Positions 23,077 to 32,354 of a DNA stretch of 64,000 nt are shown here, in pieces; position 1 is the first letter of the stretch; each line of letters begins with the position of its first letter. The translations under genes were made by a program, and so were the position numbers. The notes beneath the pieces are model-generated. The model was not told the origin of the DNA. It was given only the letters and a program-made list of their open reading frames with translations, and made no database searches. Origin of the DNA: Sphingomonas sp. Leaf32 (GTDB taxonomy: Bacteria; Pseudomonadota; Alphaproteobacteria; Sphingomonadales; Sphingomonadaceae). The stretch lies in assembly GCF_001421765.1 (NCBI RefSeq), contig NZ_LMLA01000001.1, positions 1 through 64,000 of the forward strand, given 5' to 3'.

Positions 23077-23974
23077 GGAAGCTCCTCACCATCGCCGCCG
23101 CGATCGACAGCGCGATTTCCGACGGGCCGATCGCCCCGATGTCCAGCCCGACCGGACCATCGATCCGCTCCAGCCCCTGTGCCCCGGCGGCGGTGAGGCG
23201 TTCGAGCCGCGCGGCGTGGCTGCGCCGCGACCCCAGCGCGCCGATGTAGGCGGCGGGGGATTTGAGCGCTTCGATCAGTGCGGGGTCGTCGATCTTGATG
23301 TCATGGCTGAGCGTCACGACGGCGGTGGCGGCGTCGGGCTTCAGCGCCTGCAAGGCTTCGTCGGGCCAGCGATCGTCGAGCGCAACGCCGGGGAAGCGTT
23401 CCTCGGTCAGGAAGCGTGCGCGCGGGTCGATGACGGTGGTGGCGATGCCCAGTTCGCGCGCCATGGCGGCCAGACCCTGCGCGATCTGCACCGCGCCGAC
23501 GATCAGCAGCCGACGCGGCGGGTCGTAGCGATTGGCGAAGGCGCCCTCGACCTCGCCGATGCTGGTGCGCCCGATGGTGCGGTCGGTGGACAGGGTGATC
23601 GCCCGGCCCTCCGCCCCCGCCGCATCGATCGCGTCGAACAGCGCGGGGTCGAAGCCGTCGGCGTCGACGCGCTGGACCATCACCTCGATCTCCCCGCCGC
23701 AGGGCAGGCCGACTTCCCACGCGGCGGCGTCCGCCACGCCGTAGCGCTTGATGACGAACGGCGCGCCGGCAATGACCTCGGCCGCGGTGGCGAGGATGTC
23801 ACTTTCGACGCAGCCGCCCGATACCGATCCTTCGAACCGGCCGTCGCCGTGCACCAGCATGTGGCTGCCGCGCGGGCGGGGCGCGGAGCCCCAGGTCGAG
23901 GTCACGGTGGCAATCGCAAGCGGCGCGCCGGCCCAGTCGCGGGCGGCTGTCAGGATGGTGTCGTTATCGGCCAT
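23066..23974 (-). CDS. xdhC: XdhC/CoxI-family molybdenum-enzyme maturation protein
   Basis: 302 residues. The N-terminal part has the family block VTSTWGSAPRPRGSHMLVHG and VSGGCVESDI, and the conserved LPCGGEIEVMVQ. A Rossmann-like C-terminal domain contains LLIVGAVQIAQGLAAMAREL and the block ending in IGALGSRRSHAARL. These proteins bind the molybdenum cofactor, insert the terminal sulfido ligand and deliver it to xanthine-oxidase-family apoenzymes. Together with mocA it forms a two-gene operon. Confidence 0.92.
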   Translation of the reverse strand: MADNDTILTAARDWAGAPLAIATVTSTWGSAPRPRGSHMLVHGDGRFEGSVSGGCVESDILATAAEVIAGAPFVIKRYGVADAAAWEVGLPCGGEIEVMVQRVDADGFDPALFDAIDAAGAEGRAITLSTDRTIGRTSIGEVEGAFANRYDPPRRLLIVGAVQIAQGLAAMARELGIATTVIDPRARFLTEERFPGVALDDRWPDEALQALKPDAATAVVTLSHDIKIDDPALIEALKSPAAYIGALGSRRSHAARLERLTAAGAQGLERIDGPVGLDIGAIGPSEIALSIAAAMVRSFHAR

Positions 23975-24033
23975 GATGCTCCGATGATGGGGATCTTTGT
24001 CGGCTGGTGCCAGTGTGGGTCGCCAGAAACTCC

Positions 24034-24118
24034 GTCACCCCGGACTTGATCCGGGGTCCCGCTTCTTTACGACGCTTCGAGAAGAAGAAGCGGGACCCCG
24101 GGTCAAGCCCGGGGTGAC
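24034..24118. repeat. Palindromic repeat (GTCACCCCGGACTTG type), copy 1
   Basis: The arms GTCACCCCGGACTTGATCCG and the inverted partner ending GGGGTGAC enclose GGGTCCCGCTTCTT and its inverted match. Other copies are at 29458-29563, 52326-52432, 56639-56745 and 59411-59492. It lies between the xdhC promoter region and the 3' end of the ClpP-like gene. Confidence 0.85.
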
Positions 24119-24140
24119 ACGGGGGATGGCTGGCAGGGGT

Positions 24141-24710
24141 TCAGATGACGTCCAGCACCAGCCCGCGCGCCTTGGCTTCCTCGGCGCCGATATACCAGTT
24201 CGCCGGGGCTTTCTCGACCAGTTCCTCGAACGGGACCTGCGATCCGGCGACGATCGCGCGGAAACCCTCTTCCTCGATCTCGACCGAGGTTTCGATCTCG
24301 TGCAGCTTGGCCTTCAGCGTGGCGACCAGCATCTTGAGCGGACCCGACAGTTCGACGGTGCTGGTCATCTGCCGCTCGTGCAGCATCAGCCGCGTACCCT
24401 TGGTCAGGAAACGCTTGTCGACCGGGAAGGCGGACATGAACGTCGAGCCGGCCGAATAGACCGCGACCTTGCCGAGGAACAGCGCCTCGCGGCCGGTGTA
24501 GTCACGCAGCAGGCGGATGTCGTCGCCCATCGCGCGGGCGACTTCCGGATCGCCGCCCAGCGTCGAGATCGACACGACCAGCGGGCCGTCGGCGGGGGCA
24601 TTGATGACCTGGTTGCGGAAGCTTTCGTACATCGCATGGTCGACCGGACCGGCAAGATGGACGTGCGGGCGGGCAAGCAGCGGATAGTCGTTGACGTTGG
24701 TATCGGGCAT
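24141..24710 (-). CDS. ClpP/SppA-like peptidase S14-type protein
   Basis: 189 residues from an ATG at 24710 with GAGGGAA upstream. It shows the ClpP-crotonase fold pattern: HLAGPVDHAMYESFRNQV, VVSISTLGGDPEVARAM, the likely nucleophile Ser89 in YSAGSTFMSAF and the likely His in RLMLHERQM. No signal peptide is present. It is a ClpP relative separate from the canonical clpPX, so it may act in quality control or stress; the partner ATPase is unknown. The long upstream frame is not conserved and was not used. Confidence 0.75.
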   Translation of the reverse strand: MPDTNVNDYPLLARPHVHLAGPVDHAMYESFRNQVINAPADGPLVVSISTLGGDPEVARAMGDDIRLLRDYTGREALFLGKVAVYSAGSTFMSAFPVDKRFLTKGTRLMLHERQMTSTVELSGPLKMLVATLKAKLHEIETSVEIEEEGFRAIVAGSQVPFEELVEKAPANWYIGAEEAKARGLVLDVI

Positions 24711-24788
24711 GGCGGGTGTTCCCTCTGGCGTGGTCGGCGGCGGTAACCGGGGGCGGATAGGTTCGGTTCCGGGTTTTTCGGGAATTGA

Positions 24789-25121
24789 TTCACGCGAAGG
24801 CGCGGAAGCCGCGAAGAAGGGAAGTTCAGGGGTTCGCGCGGAGACGCGGAGGGGTTGCACCTTGGCGGGAGGGTGCGGCCGATCGCCTGCGTGTCCGGGT
24901 TGGAAATGTTTGAGGGTCTTCCGGTCGCATTCGTCACCCCAGCGCAGGCTGGGGTCTTTGTCGATCTGGCGGGGCAGGAGCCGCGAGAGACCCCAGCCTT
25001 CGCTAGGGTGACGATTTGGGCGGATGGCTTGAGGCGGAACGGTGCCACTGGCGCACCCCCTCCGCGCCTCTGCGCCTCTGCGCGAACCACTCTTCTTCGT
25101 GCCTTCTTGCCTTAGCGTGAA
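24789..25121. repeat. Large palindromic repeat (TTCACGCGAAGGCG type), copy 2, with nested element
   Basis: The outer arms begin TTCACGCGAAGGCGCGGAAG (24789) and end AGCGTGAA (25121). Inner arms rich in GCGCGGAGACGCGG and CTCTGCGCCTCTGCGC match copy 1 at 22157-22390. A complete copy of the CCAGC..GGCTGG element (24932-25014) sits inside it, so one repeat has inserted into another. The whole gap 24711-25181 holds only repeats and the sdhA terminator. Confidence 0.8.
24932..25014. repeat. Palindromic repeat (CCAGC..GGCTGG type), copy 2
   Basis: CGTCACCCCAGCGCAGGCTG at the left is mirrored by CCCCAGCCTTCGCTAGGGTG at the right, with the shared centre GGCGGGGCAGGAGCCG. It lies within the larger repeat 24789-25121. 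Confidence 0.8.
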
Positions 25122-25161
25122 AACAAAAAGGGCGACCGGCCTACGAAGCCGATCGCCCTTT
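25121..25161 (-). terminator. Rho-independent terminator of sdhCDA
   Basis: On the minus strand AAAGGGCGATCGGC pairs with GCCGGTCGCCCTTT around a short loop, and the second arm runs into TTTTTGTTTT. It lies just after the sdhA stop codon. It is one of the few clear intrinsic terminators in the window. Confidence 0.85.
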
Positions 25162-25181
25162 CCGAACCAGAGATAGCGACC

Positions 25182-27002
25182 TCAGTACACCCGCTTCTTC
25201 GGCTTGATATACTCGATCTCGTCGGTAAGCGTATAGTCGTGCACCGGGCGATAATCGATCGCGGTCAGGCCGCCATTGCCGCCCCAGCCGTCGAAGGTCG
25301 CGATGGTGTGCTTCATCCAGTTGGCGTCGTCGCGATCGGGGAAATCCTCGTTCACATGCGCGCCACGGCTTTCCTTGCGGTTCTGCGCCGAGCGGATGGT
25401 GACCATCGCCTGCGCCAGCAGGTTGTCGAGTTCGAGCGTCTCGACCAGATCGGTGTTCCACACCAGCGAACGGTCGGTGACGTTCACGTCGGCGAACGAA
25501 CGATAGATGTCGTCCATCATCGTCACGCCTTCGTTCAGCAGCGCGTCGTCGCGGAACACGGCGCAATGCTTCTGCATCGTCTTCTGCATGGCGAGGCGGA
25601 TCTTCGCCGTCGGCGTGGTGCCGCTCGCGTTGCGGAACTTGTCGAGGCGGGCAAGCGCGAGGTCGGCCGACCCTTCCGGCAGCGGCTTGTGCGGGGTATT
25701 GGGCTTCAGCGTCTCCTTGAGGCGCAGGCCCGTCGCGCGGCCGAACACGACCAGATCGATCAGCGAGTTGGAGCCGAGGCGGTTGGCGCCGTGTACCGAC
25801 ACGCACGCCGCTTCGCCGACCGCGAACAGGCCGGGCACGACCGCATCGGGGTTGCCGTCGCGGTTGGTGACGACCTCGCCGTGATAGTTACAGGGAATGC
25901 CGCCCATATTGTAATGGACGGTCGGAGTCACCGGCAGCGGCTGGCGCGTCAGGTCGACGCCGGCGAAGATCTTGCCGGTTTCGGTGATGCCCGGCAGGCG
26001 TTCGGCCAGCACCTTGGGATCGATATGGTCGAGGTGCAGGAAGATGTGGTCGCCGTCCTTGCCGACGCCGCGCCCTTCGCGCATCTCCATCGCCATCGAA
26101 CGCGACACGACGTCGCGCGAGGCAAGGTCCTTGGCCGAGGGGGCGTAGCGTTCCATGAACCGCTCGCCGTCCTTGTTGGTCAGGTACCCGCCCTCACCCC
26201 GCGCGCCCTCGGTAATCAGCACGCCCGCGCCGTAGATGCCGGTCGGGTGGAACTGCACGAACTCCATGTCCTGCAACGGCAGGCCGGCGCGCAGCACCAT
26301 GCCGCCGCCGTCGCCGGTGCAGCTATGCGCAGAGGTGGCGGAGAAATAGCAGCGGCCGTATCCGCCGGTCGCCAGCACCACCGAATGGGCGCGGAAGCGG
26401 TGGATCGACCCGTCGTCCATGCACAGCGCGATGACGCCGCGGCAGACCTTCTCGCCGTTTTCCCCGTCCTCCATGATGAGGTCGAGCGCGAAATATTCGA
26501 TGAAGAAGTCAGCGTCATACTTCAGCGACTGCTGGTACAGCGCATGGAGCATGGCGTGGCCGGTACGGTCGGCGGCGGCGCAGGTGCGCTGCACCGGAGG
26601 GCCTTCGCCCATATTCTGCATATGGCCACCGAACGGCCGCTGGTAGATCGTACCGTCCTCGTTCCGGCTGAACGGCACGCCGGCATGTTCCAGCTCGATG
26701 ACTGCGGCTGGGGCCTCGCGCACCATATACTCGATCGCGTCCTGGTCGCCGAGCCAGTCGGAACCCTTGACGGTGTCGTACATGTGCCACGACCAATGGT
26801 CGGGCGAATTGTTGCCGAGCGAGGCGGCGATGCCGCCCTGTGCCGCGACGGTGTGCGACCGGGTCGGGAACACCTTGGTGATGCAGGCGGTCTTCAGACC
26901 CGCCTCGGCGCTGCCCATCGTCGCGCGCAGGCCGGAGCCGCCCGCGCCGATGACGACGACGTCATAGGTGTGGTCGATGATCTTGTAGGCGTCGGTGGCC
27001 AT
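25182..27002 (-). CDS. sdhA: Succinate dehydrogenase flavoprotein subunit
   Basis: 606 residues; oxidises succinate in the TCA cycle and respiratory complex II. The FAD loop is [20 protein letters not shown]. The covalent-flavin histidine lies in [11 protein letters not shown]. The active-site block is [18 protein letters not shown], and [16 protein letters not shown] and [18 protein letters not shown] follow. The ATG at 27002 overlaps the sdhD stop by one base. Order on the minus strand is sdhC-sdhD-sdhA; sdhB is not attached. Confidence 0.98.
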   Translation of the reverse strand: MATDAYKIIDHTYDVVVIGAGGSGLRATMGSAEAGLKTACITKVFPTRSHTVAAQGGIAASLGNNSPDHWSWHMYDTVKGSDWLGDQDAIEYMVREAPAAVIELEHAGVPFSRNEDGTIYQRPFGGHMQNMGEGPPVQRTCAAADRTGHAMLHALYQQSLKYDADFFIEYFALDLIMEDGENGEKVCRGVIALCMDDGSIHRFRAHSVVLATGGYGRCYFSATSAHSCTGDGGGMVLRAGLPLQDMEFVQFHPTGIYGAGVLITEGARGEGGYLTNKDGERFMERYAPSAKDLASRDVVSRSMAMEMREGRGVGKDGDHIFLHLDHIDPKVLAERLPGITETGKIFAGVDLTRQPLPVTPTVHYNMGGIPCNYHGEVVTNRDGNPDAVVPGLFAVGEAACVSVHGANRLGSNSLIDLVVFGRATGLRLKETLKPNTPHKPLPEGSADLALARLDKFRNASGTTPTAKIRLAMQKTMQKHCAVFRDDALLNEGVTMMDDIYRSFADVNVTDRSLVWNTDLVETLELDNLLAQAMVTIRSAQNRKESRGAHVNEDFPDRDDANWMKHTIATFDGWGGNGGLTAIDYRPVHDYTLTDEIEYIKPKKRVY

Positions 27003-27388
27003 TATGCGGGCGTCCCGGTGAAAGCGATGCGAAGGATCGAGAAGGCGGCGAGCAGCCAGCCCGCGCCGTAGACGAGGTTCAGCGCGATCAGCGCGACGAC
27101 GCGCGTCTCGTCATGCTGGTAATCCTCGATCACGGTCTGCAACCCCATCTTGGCATGGTAGAAGACCGAGGTGGCGAGCAGGATCAGCGGCACCGCGCCC
27201 CAGGCCGACGATACCCAGGCATGGACCGTGTCGTAATCATAGGACGGCAGCAGCGCGAGCGACAGCACGAACCACAGCATGAGGACGAGGTTCGATACCG
27301 CCGTCAGCCGCTGATGCCAGAAATGATGCGCGCCGGCCTTGGCCGACCCCAGGCCGCGCACGCGGCCGATGCTGGTTCCGTTACCCAT
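27002..27388 (-). CDS. sdhD: Succinate dehydrogenase membrane anchor subunit
   Basis: 128 residues with three hydrophobic helices ([35 protein letters not shown] and a C-terminal [16 protein letters not shown]). The haem-ligand His lies in [17 protein letters not shown], a typical SdhD block. The ATG at 27388 shares one base with the sdhC stop, giving a coupled operon. It anchors complex II and helps form the quinone site. Confidence 0.93.
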   Translation of the reverse strand: MGNGTSIGRVRGLGSAKAGAHHFWHQRLTAVSNLVLMLWFVLSLALLPSYDYDTVHAWVSSAWGAVPLILLATSVFYHAKMGLQTVIEDYQHDETRVVALIALNLVYGAGWLLAAFSILRIAFTGTPA

Positions 27389-27798
27389 CAGTGCTTCCCC
27401 ACCAGCAGCCAGGCCCACAGCGCGGCAGTCGCGCAGGCGGCGAACACGATCGTCGCGATCGCGCTCTGCCGGTTGCCCTTCAGTTCGAAATTGGCGCCGA
27501 TATCCATGAAGAAATGGCGGATGCCGTTGCCGATATGCTGGAACAGCGCGAAGCTCAGCCCGATGCCGACCAGATAGCCCAACGGCGCGAACGGCCCGGT
27601 GAACCACGACAGGAAGCGGGCATAGCTTTCCTCGCCACCCGACAGCGCGGCCAGCCACCACACGAACAGTGCGAGGCCGACAGTGCCCATGGCAACGCCG
27701 GTCGCACGGTGCAGGATCGACACCAGCATGTTCGGCCCCCAGCGCCAGACCTGGAGGTGGGGCGATACGGGGCGGGATTTGGGGCGGACCATGGCCAA
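27388..27798 (-). CDS. sdhC: Succinate dehydrogenase cytochrome b556 subunit
   Basis: 136 residues, three membrane helices, with the family opening RPVSPHLQVWRWGPNMLVSI and the quinone-site block SILHRATGVAMG; the haem His is in FALFQHIGNGIRHFFMDIG. A TTG at 27798 lies 9 bases after GAGGA. The ATG at 27792 is an alternative with poorer spacing. First gene of sdhCDA. Confidence 0.93.
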   Translation of the reverse strand: MAMVRPKSRPVSPHLQVWRWGPNMLVSILHRATGVAMGTVGLALFVWWLAALSGGEESYARFLSWFTGPFAPLGYLVGIGLSFALFQHIGNGIRHFFMDIGANFELKGNRQSAIATIVFAACATAALWAWLLVGKH

Positions 27799-28003
27799 GT
27801 CGGACGTTCCTCAAGCAGCGCGCGCAGCCACGTCGGGCGGATGCGGATTTCCAGCGATCGTGGCCTATCTACGCGCCCGTCCCGCCGATGCAAGTCCGCT
27901 TGCACGAAAGGGCCGGTGTGCAACCGCGCGACGGCCACTGTCGATCCGTGGTCAACCGACTGTTAACGCCTGCACGTTACCCCGGACGGCATAGGGGTCC
28001 GCC

Positions 28004-29392
28004 GTGCCAGTTGCGGATGCCGACGAACAGGGGAAGCGAATCGTGGGGACCAGGAAGCTGCCGGCACCGGAAAGCGTGAGCCGGACGATCGATCTGCAAG
28101 AACGACTGCGCCTGTTCAACATTTCCACCGACGACGTCGCCGCCGCCCGGGAATTGTGGACGGTGATCGAACCCCATGCGCGCGACGTCGCCGCCGCGCA
28201 CTTCACCCAGTCGCAGAAGGTCGGCGGGGCGAACAGTATGCACCGCAATTACGACCGGATGATCGAACTGGGCGTCGCGTACCTCCGCAACCGCTTCACC
28301 AACCTGACCGGGCTGGCCTGGGTCGAATCGTGCGAGCGCACCGTCGCTACCGCCTTCGGGGCGGAGGTCGCGCTGACCGCCATCCTGTCGATGGGCGATG
28401 CCGGCGCACGGGCGTTGCTGGACGTGCTGCGCCGGGGGATCAGCGACGAGGCCGCGTTCCGCTATGCCGCCGAACTGCTGTTCAGGCTGCGCTCGCTGGA
28501 ATGCGAAGTGTTCGTGTCGCTGTACAATGCCTATTTCCAGTACGACCTGCAGGAATCGCGCGAACGGCTGGCGCATGAGTTTCGCGACAATATCGGCGCG
28601 ACCGTCGAACGCGCGAGCCGCGAGAGCGACACGTTGCGCGTCCATGCCAATCGCAGCTCGGCCAATGTCCGCGGTATGTTGGGCAAGGCATCCGAAGTCG
28701 CCGCCGCCGCCGAACAATCGGCAGTCGCGATGCGCGAAGCCGCCGCCACCTCCGCCGGGCTGATCCGTGCGATCGAGGATGCGCGCATGGAGGTCGAGGC
28801 CGCCGCCGAGATCGCGACCCGCGCGTCGGAACAGGCCGGCACCGCCGTCGGCATGTCCGAGGCGCTGTCGGACCATGCCAAGTCGATCGAATCGATCCTG
28901 GGCCTGATCCGCGACATTGCCGGGCAGACCAACCTGCTCGCGCTCAACGCCACGATCGAGGCCGCACGCGCGGGCGATGCCGGACGCGGCTTCGCGGTGG
29001 TCGCGCAGGAAGTGAAGAGCCTCGCCAGCCAGACCGCGCGCGCGACCGACGACATCGCCGCCAAGATCGCCGCGATCCAGGCCGCGACGCGCTCGACGGT
29101 CGAAACCAACGCATCGATCCGCGCGACGGTGACCGAGGTGCAGGAAAGCGCCAACCGCATCCGCAGCGCGATGGAGGTGCAGGCGCAGACCGTGACCGCG
29201 ATCACCGCCGCCGTCGACGAAACCGCACTGGCGGCCGATTCGATGTCGTCGACCATCGCCGCGATCCGCGAGGATACCGAAACGGTGGCATCGGAAATCG
29301 ACCGGGTGGGCGAAGGCTTCTCCTCGCTCGACGGCGAACTGGGGTCGTTGAAGGCCAGCACCGTCGAGTTCATCAGCAAGGTCGCGGCGTAG
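28004..29392 (+). CDS. Soluble chemoreceptor with N-terminal globin-like sensor
   Basis: 462 residues with no membrane segment. Residues 30-170 look like a protoglobin-type helical sensor ([54 protein letters not shown]). Residues 215-462 form a chemoreceptor signalling domain with the hairpin tip around [20 protein letters not shown], then [21 protein letters not shown]. It should signal through CheA/CheW in the cytoplasm in response to oxygen or redox. The haem-ligand His is not obvious, so haem binding is uncertain. The GTG at 28043 is a possible later start. Confidence 0.82.
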   Translation: MPVADADEQGKRIVGTRKLPAPESVSRTIDLQERLRLFNISTDDVAAARELWTVIEPHARDVAAAHFTQSQKVGGANSMHRNYDRMIELGVAYLRNRFTNLTGLAWVESCERTVATAFGAEVALTAILSMGDAGARALLDVLRRGISDEAAFRYAAELLFRLRSLECEVFVSLYNAYFQYDLQESRERLAHEFRDNIGATVERASRESDTLRVHANRSSANVRGMLGKASEVAAAAEQSAVAMREAAATSAGLIRAIEDARMEVEAAAEIATRASEQAGTAVGMSEALSDHAKSIESILGLIRDIAGQTNLLALNATIEAARAGDAGRGFAVVAQEVKSLASQTARATDDIAAKIAAIQAATRSTVETNASIRATVTEVQESANRIRSAMEVQAQTVTAITAAVDETALAADSMSSTIAAIREDTETVASEIDRVGEGFSSLDGELGSLKASTVEFISKVAA

Positions 29393-29457
29393 GGGTTCGC
29401 TCCACCCGACTGCCCGTTTGGCGGGGGCCGCGGCCGTATCCTCCGAACGTCCATTTC

Positions 29458-29563
29458 GTCACCCCGGACTTGTTCCGGGGTCCACTGGGCCGCAAATGCC
29501 GCCGATCGAGCCTCGATCCGCACCGGCCGCCGCGAGGTGGACCCCGGAACAAGTCCGGGGTGA
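29458..29563. repeat. Palindromic repeat (GTCACCCCGGACTTG type), copy 2
   Basis: The arms GTCACCCCGGACTTGTTCCG and CGGAACAAGTCCGGGGTGA enclose a variable centre. It is the main content of the 289-base gap between the chemoreceptor and prmA (29393-29681). Confidence 0.85.
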
Positions 29564-29681
29564 TGAAGCGGGTGGGGAGGCCGATCGGACCTTCGCCCGC
29601 ACCCCGCGCGGATTGAATGTGCCCGCGCCCGCGCCTACACCGCGCGGCCATGGCATTTCCGACCCCGACCGGCCCCGCGCG

Positions 29682-30617
29682 ATGAGCTGGAAACTCACCC
29701 TCCCCTGCACCCGCGCGGAGGCCGAGGCGATCGACGCCGCCGAGGATTTCGGCATCGATCCCGCCCCCGTGCTGATGACCACCGAGACGGTCGAGGACGA
29801 TACCGAGACGTGGCGGCTGGACGCCTATTTCGAGCAGGAACCCGACGAAGCCGCCATCGCCGCCATCGCCGGACTGGTACCGAGCGCCGCCGGCACGGTG
29901 CCCGAGATCGAGGCGCTGGGCGACGAGGATTGGGTGACGATGAGCCAGGCGGGGCTGGAGCCGCTGCATGTCGGGCGGTTCTTCGTCCATACCGCCACCC
30001 ATGCCGATGCGGTCCCGGCCGGCGCGCGCGCGTTCCTGATCGATGCGGGTCGGGCGTTCGGGACGGGGCATCATGAGACGACCAGCGGGTGCCTCGCCAT
30101 GCTCGACCGCATGGGTAGCGAGGATTTCGCGAACGTCATCGACCTGGGCACCGGGACCGGCCTGCTCGCCTTCGCCGCGCGCGAATTATGGCCATCGGCG
30201 CGGGTGATCGCGACCGATATCGATCCGGTGGCGATCGACGTGACCGCCGACAATGCGACGCTGAACGCGGTCGATCGGGTCGATCTGGTGGTCGCCGATG
30301 GCGCATTGTCCGACGCGATCACCGCCGCCGCGCCCTATGACCTGCTCATCGCCAACATTCTGGCCGGGCCGCTGATGTCGATGGCGCCCGAAGTGGCGGC
30401 GATCGCCGGCCCCCGTGCGACGATCGTGCTGGCCGGGTTGCTGGAAACGCAGCGGGCGGACGTGGCCGCGGCCTATGCGGCGTGCGGCTGCACGCTGGAG
30501 GACGTCGATCGGCGGGGCGACTGGAGCGTGCTGCGGCTGACTGCGGGGGCCGAGCGGTTCGTGCCGACCGCGCCGATCGATCCCAAGGGGCGCGACGGCT
30601 GGGCGCTGGACCTTTGA
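29682..30617 (+). CDS. prmA: Ribosomal protein L11 methyltransferase
   Basis: 311 residues; SAM-dependent trimethylation of L11. The N-terminal substrate-recognition region (residues 1-110) is followed by the methyltransferase domain with FGTGHHETTSGCLAMLDRM, motif I VIDLGTGTGLLAFAAREL, the acidic motif II IATDIDPVAIDVTADNA and motif IV LLIANILAGPLM. The ATG at 29682 gives the normal length; the frame extends upstream through the repeat without conserved sequence. Confidence 0.93.
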   Translation: MSWKLTLPCTRAEAEAIDAAEDFGIDPAPVLMTTETVEDDTETWRLDAYFEQEPDEAAIAAIAGLVPSAAGTVPEIEALGDEDWVTMSQAGLEPLHVGRFFVHTATHADAVPAGARAFLIDAGRAFGTGHHETTSGCLAMLDRMGSEDFANVIDLGTGTGLLAFAARELWPSARVIATDIDPVAIDVTADNATLNAVDRVDLVVADGALSDAITAAAPYDLLIANILAGPLMSMAPEVAAIAGPRATIVLAGLLETQRADVAAAYAACGCTLEDVDRRGDWSVLRLTAGAERFVPTAPIDPKGRDGWALDL

Positions 30618-30646
30618 TAGGCAACGGAATGAAATGCAACAAAGCC

Positions 30647-30754
30647 CGTTCGTGCTGAGTAGGGGCTGAGCTTGTCGAAGACCCGTATCGAAGCACCGCT
30701 GACGGTCCTTCGATACGTCGCTTCGACAAGCTCAGCCCCTACTCAGGACAAACG
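30647..30754. repeat. Palindromic repeat (CGTTCGTNCTGAGTAG type), copy 1
   Basis: The left arm CGTTCGTGCTGAGTAGGGGC and the right arm ending CTACTCAGGACAAACG are inverted, with inner arms TTCGATACG and CGTATCGAA and a variable centre. Six copies are in the window. It lies in the convergent gap between prmA and phhA (30618-30806); a fragment of the GGGGAGGATT repeat follows at 30788-30806. Confidence 0.9.
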
Positions 30755-30806
30755 ACTGGTCTTATGTCCTTATCGCCCCCGACATTCCCTGTGCCGGGGA
30801 GGATTT

Positions 30807-31673
30807 TTACGCCTTTGACCGCGCATAGTCCTGCGTGCCTTCGGTCACTACCACATCCTCGGGCAGCACTGCGTCGACCGCGATCTCGCGCTGGTCACGG
30901 ATCGCGTCGTATACCGGCGCGAAGTCGGTCTCGACGGTCAGGCGCAGCAGCTCGTCGAAGCCGGGGATGACGAAATAGGTCTGCTGGAAATCGTCGATGC
31001 GGTAATCGGTGCGCATCACGCGGGCGAGGTCGAGCATGATCCGGTTGGGGCTGGGATCGTCGAGCGAGAAGCGGGTTTCCGAGGCGCTCGACACGATGCC
31101 GGCACCATAGATGCGTAAGGCCCCGTTCTCCTGCACCAGTCCGAATTCGACCGTGTACCAGTAGAGCCGCGCCAGTTGCTTGAGCGATCCCAGTTCGAGC
31201 GCGCGCAGGCCGCCGCGACCATAGGCCGCCAGATAATCGGCGAAGACCGGATCGGCGAGCATCGGCACATGGCCGAACACGTCGTGGAAGACGTCGGGCT
31301 CCTGCAGATAGTCGAGCTGATCGGGACGACGGATGAAATTGCCCGCGACGAAGCGGCGATTGGCCATATGGGTAAAGAACACATCGTCGGGCACCAGCCC
31401 CGGCACCGCGACCACGCGCCAGCCGGTCAGCGCCTCCAGCCGGTCGGACAGTTCCTCGAAATCGGGGATGCCCGATTCGGACAGCCTGAGCGCGTCCAGC
31501 CCGCGCAGGAACGCGTCGGACGCGCGGCCGGGCAGCAATTTCATCTGCCGCGCGTACAGCGTGTCCCAGGTCGCATGGTCCTGCGCGCTATAGGCGTCCC
31601 ACCCCTGCGGGATGGTCCAGTCGGCATTGGCGCCTGCGGGCGGCCGGTCGAGCACATGGGTTTCGCTTGCCAT
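30807..31673 (-). CDS. phhA: Phenylalanine-4-hydroxylase
   Basis: 288 residues; converts phenylalanine to tyrosine with tetrahydropterin and non-haem iron. The iron ligands are visible: two His in the block EPDVFHDVFGHVPMLAD and the Glu in YWYTVEFGLV. The pterin-site region is VAVPGLVPDDVFFTHMANRR. The length fits the monomeric bacterial form. The ATG at 31673 was chosen because the longer frame upstream overlaps the divergent gene. Only 24 bases separate it from that gene. Confidence 0.95.
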   Translation of the reverse strand: MASETHVLDRPPAGANADWTIPQGWDAYSAQDHATWDTLYARQMKLLPGRASDAFLRGLDALRLSESGIPDFEELSDRLEALTGWRVVAVPGLVPDDVFFTHMANRRFVAGNFIRRPDQLDYLQEPDVFHDVFGHVPMLADPVFADYLAAYGRGGLRALELGSLKQLARLYWYTVEFGLVQENGALRIYGAGIVSSASETRFSLDDPSPNRIMLDLARVMRTDYRIDDFQQTYFVIPGFDELLRLTVETDFAPVYDAIRDQREIAVDAVLPEDVVVTEGTQDYARSKA

Positions 31674-31697
31674 GGGTAAATAGTAGCATGGGAAACG

Positions 31698-32354
31698 ATG
31701 CGACGGAAATGGCTGCGCCGAATGGCTGGTACGGTGGGGGCGATCGCGCTGATCGCGCTGTCGTACCTGTTTGCCGGGCTGGTCGGCGGGGCGATCCCGG
31801 CGGGTGGACAGGCGGCGCCGACCGATGGCATCCGCATCTATGTCGAGGATAACGGCATCCATACCGGCATCGTCCTGCCCAAGCACGCGGCGGGCATGTC
31901 GTTCGACGATCTGGTACGTGCCGACGATCTGGCCGATCCGCGCTATGCCAGCCATGGCTGGCTGTCGATCGGCTGGGGCGACCGCGCCTTCTATCTCGGC
32001 ACGCCGACCTGGGGCGATGTGAAGCCCGCGACGATCGCCGCCGCCGCGATCGGCAGCGATGCGACCGTGCTGCATGTCGGGCACCTGCCGGAGCCGGTGG
32101 GCGAACGCGGCGTTTACCCGGTGATGCTGACCCCCGACCAATATCGCCGACTGGTGAGCGCGATCCGGGCGAGCTTCGCCGCGCGGACCGATCCGGTGCA
32201 CGGCTATGGCCCGTCCGATGCCTTTTACGTCGCGCGCGGGCGGTACAGCGCGGTGGTGACCTGCAACGCATGGACCGGACGGATGCTGCGCGCGGCGGGC
32301 GTGCCGATGGGGCGGTGGACGCCGTTTCCGATCACGGTGACGTCGTGGCTGTAG
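31698..32354 (+). CDS. TIGR02117/DUF2459-family membrane-anchored protein
   Basis: 218 residues. An N-terminal basic stretch and hydrophobic helix (MAGTVGAIALIALSYLFAGL) give a signal anchor. The conserved body has IRIYVEDNGIHTGIVLP, HGWLSIGWGDRAFYLGTPTW and VVTCNAWTGRMLRAAGVPMG. The N-G-x-H-T-G and C-N-x-W motifs are typical of this family, which is probably a periplasmic enzyme with Cys and His, function unproven. The 3' end overlaps the hydrolase gene by 10 bases. Confidence 0.82.
   Translation: MRRKWLRRMAGTVGAIALIALSYLFAGLVGGAIPAGGQAAPTDGIRIYVEDNGIHTGIVLPKHAAGMSFDDLVRADDLADPRYASHGWLSIGWGDRAFYLGTPTWGDVKPATIAAAAIGSDATVLHVGHLPEPVGERGVYPVMLTPDQYRRLVSAIRASFAARTDPVHGYGPSDAFYVARGRYSAVVTCNAWTGRMLRAAGVPMGRWTPFPITVTSWL

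Noticed and set aside
22157..25121. CRISPR-like repetition in the repeat-rich gaps
   Set aside because: The repeats are inverted pairs with variable centres and are scattered, not direct repeats with regular spacers. No cas genes are present.
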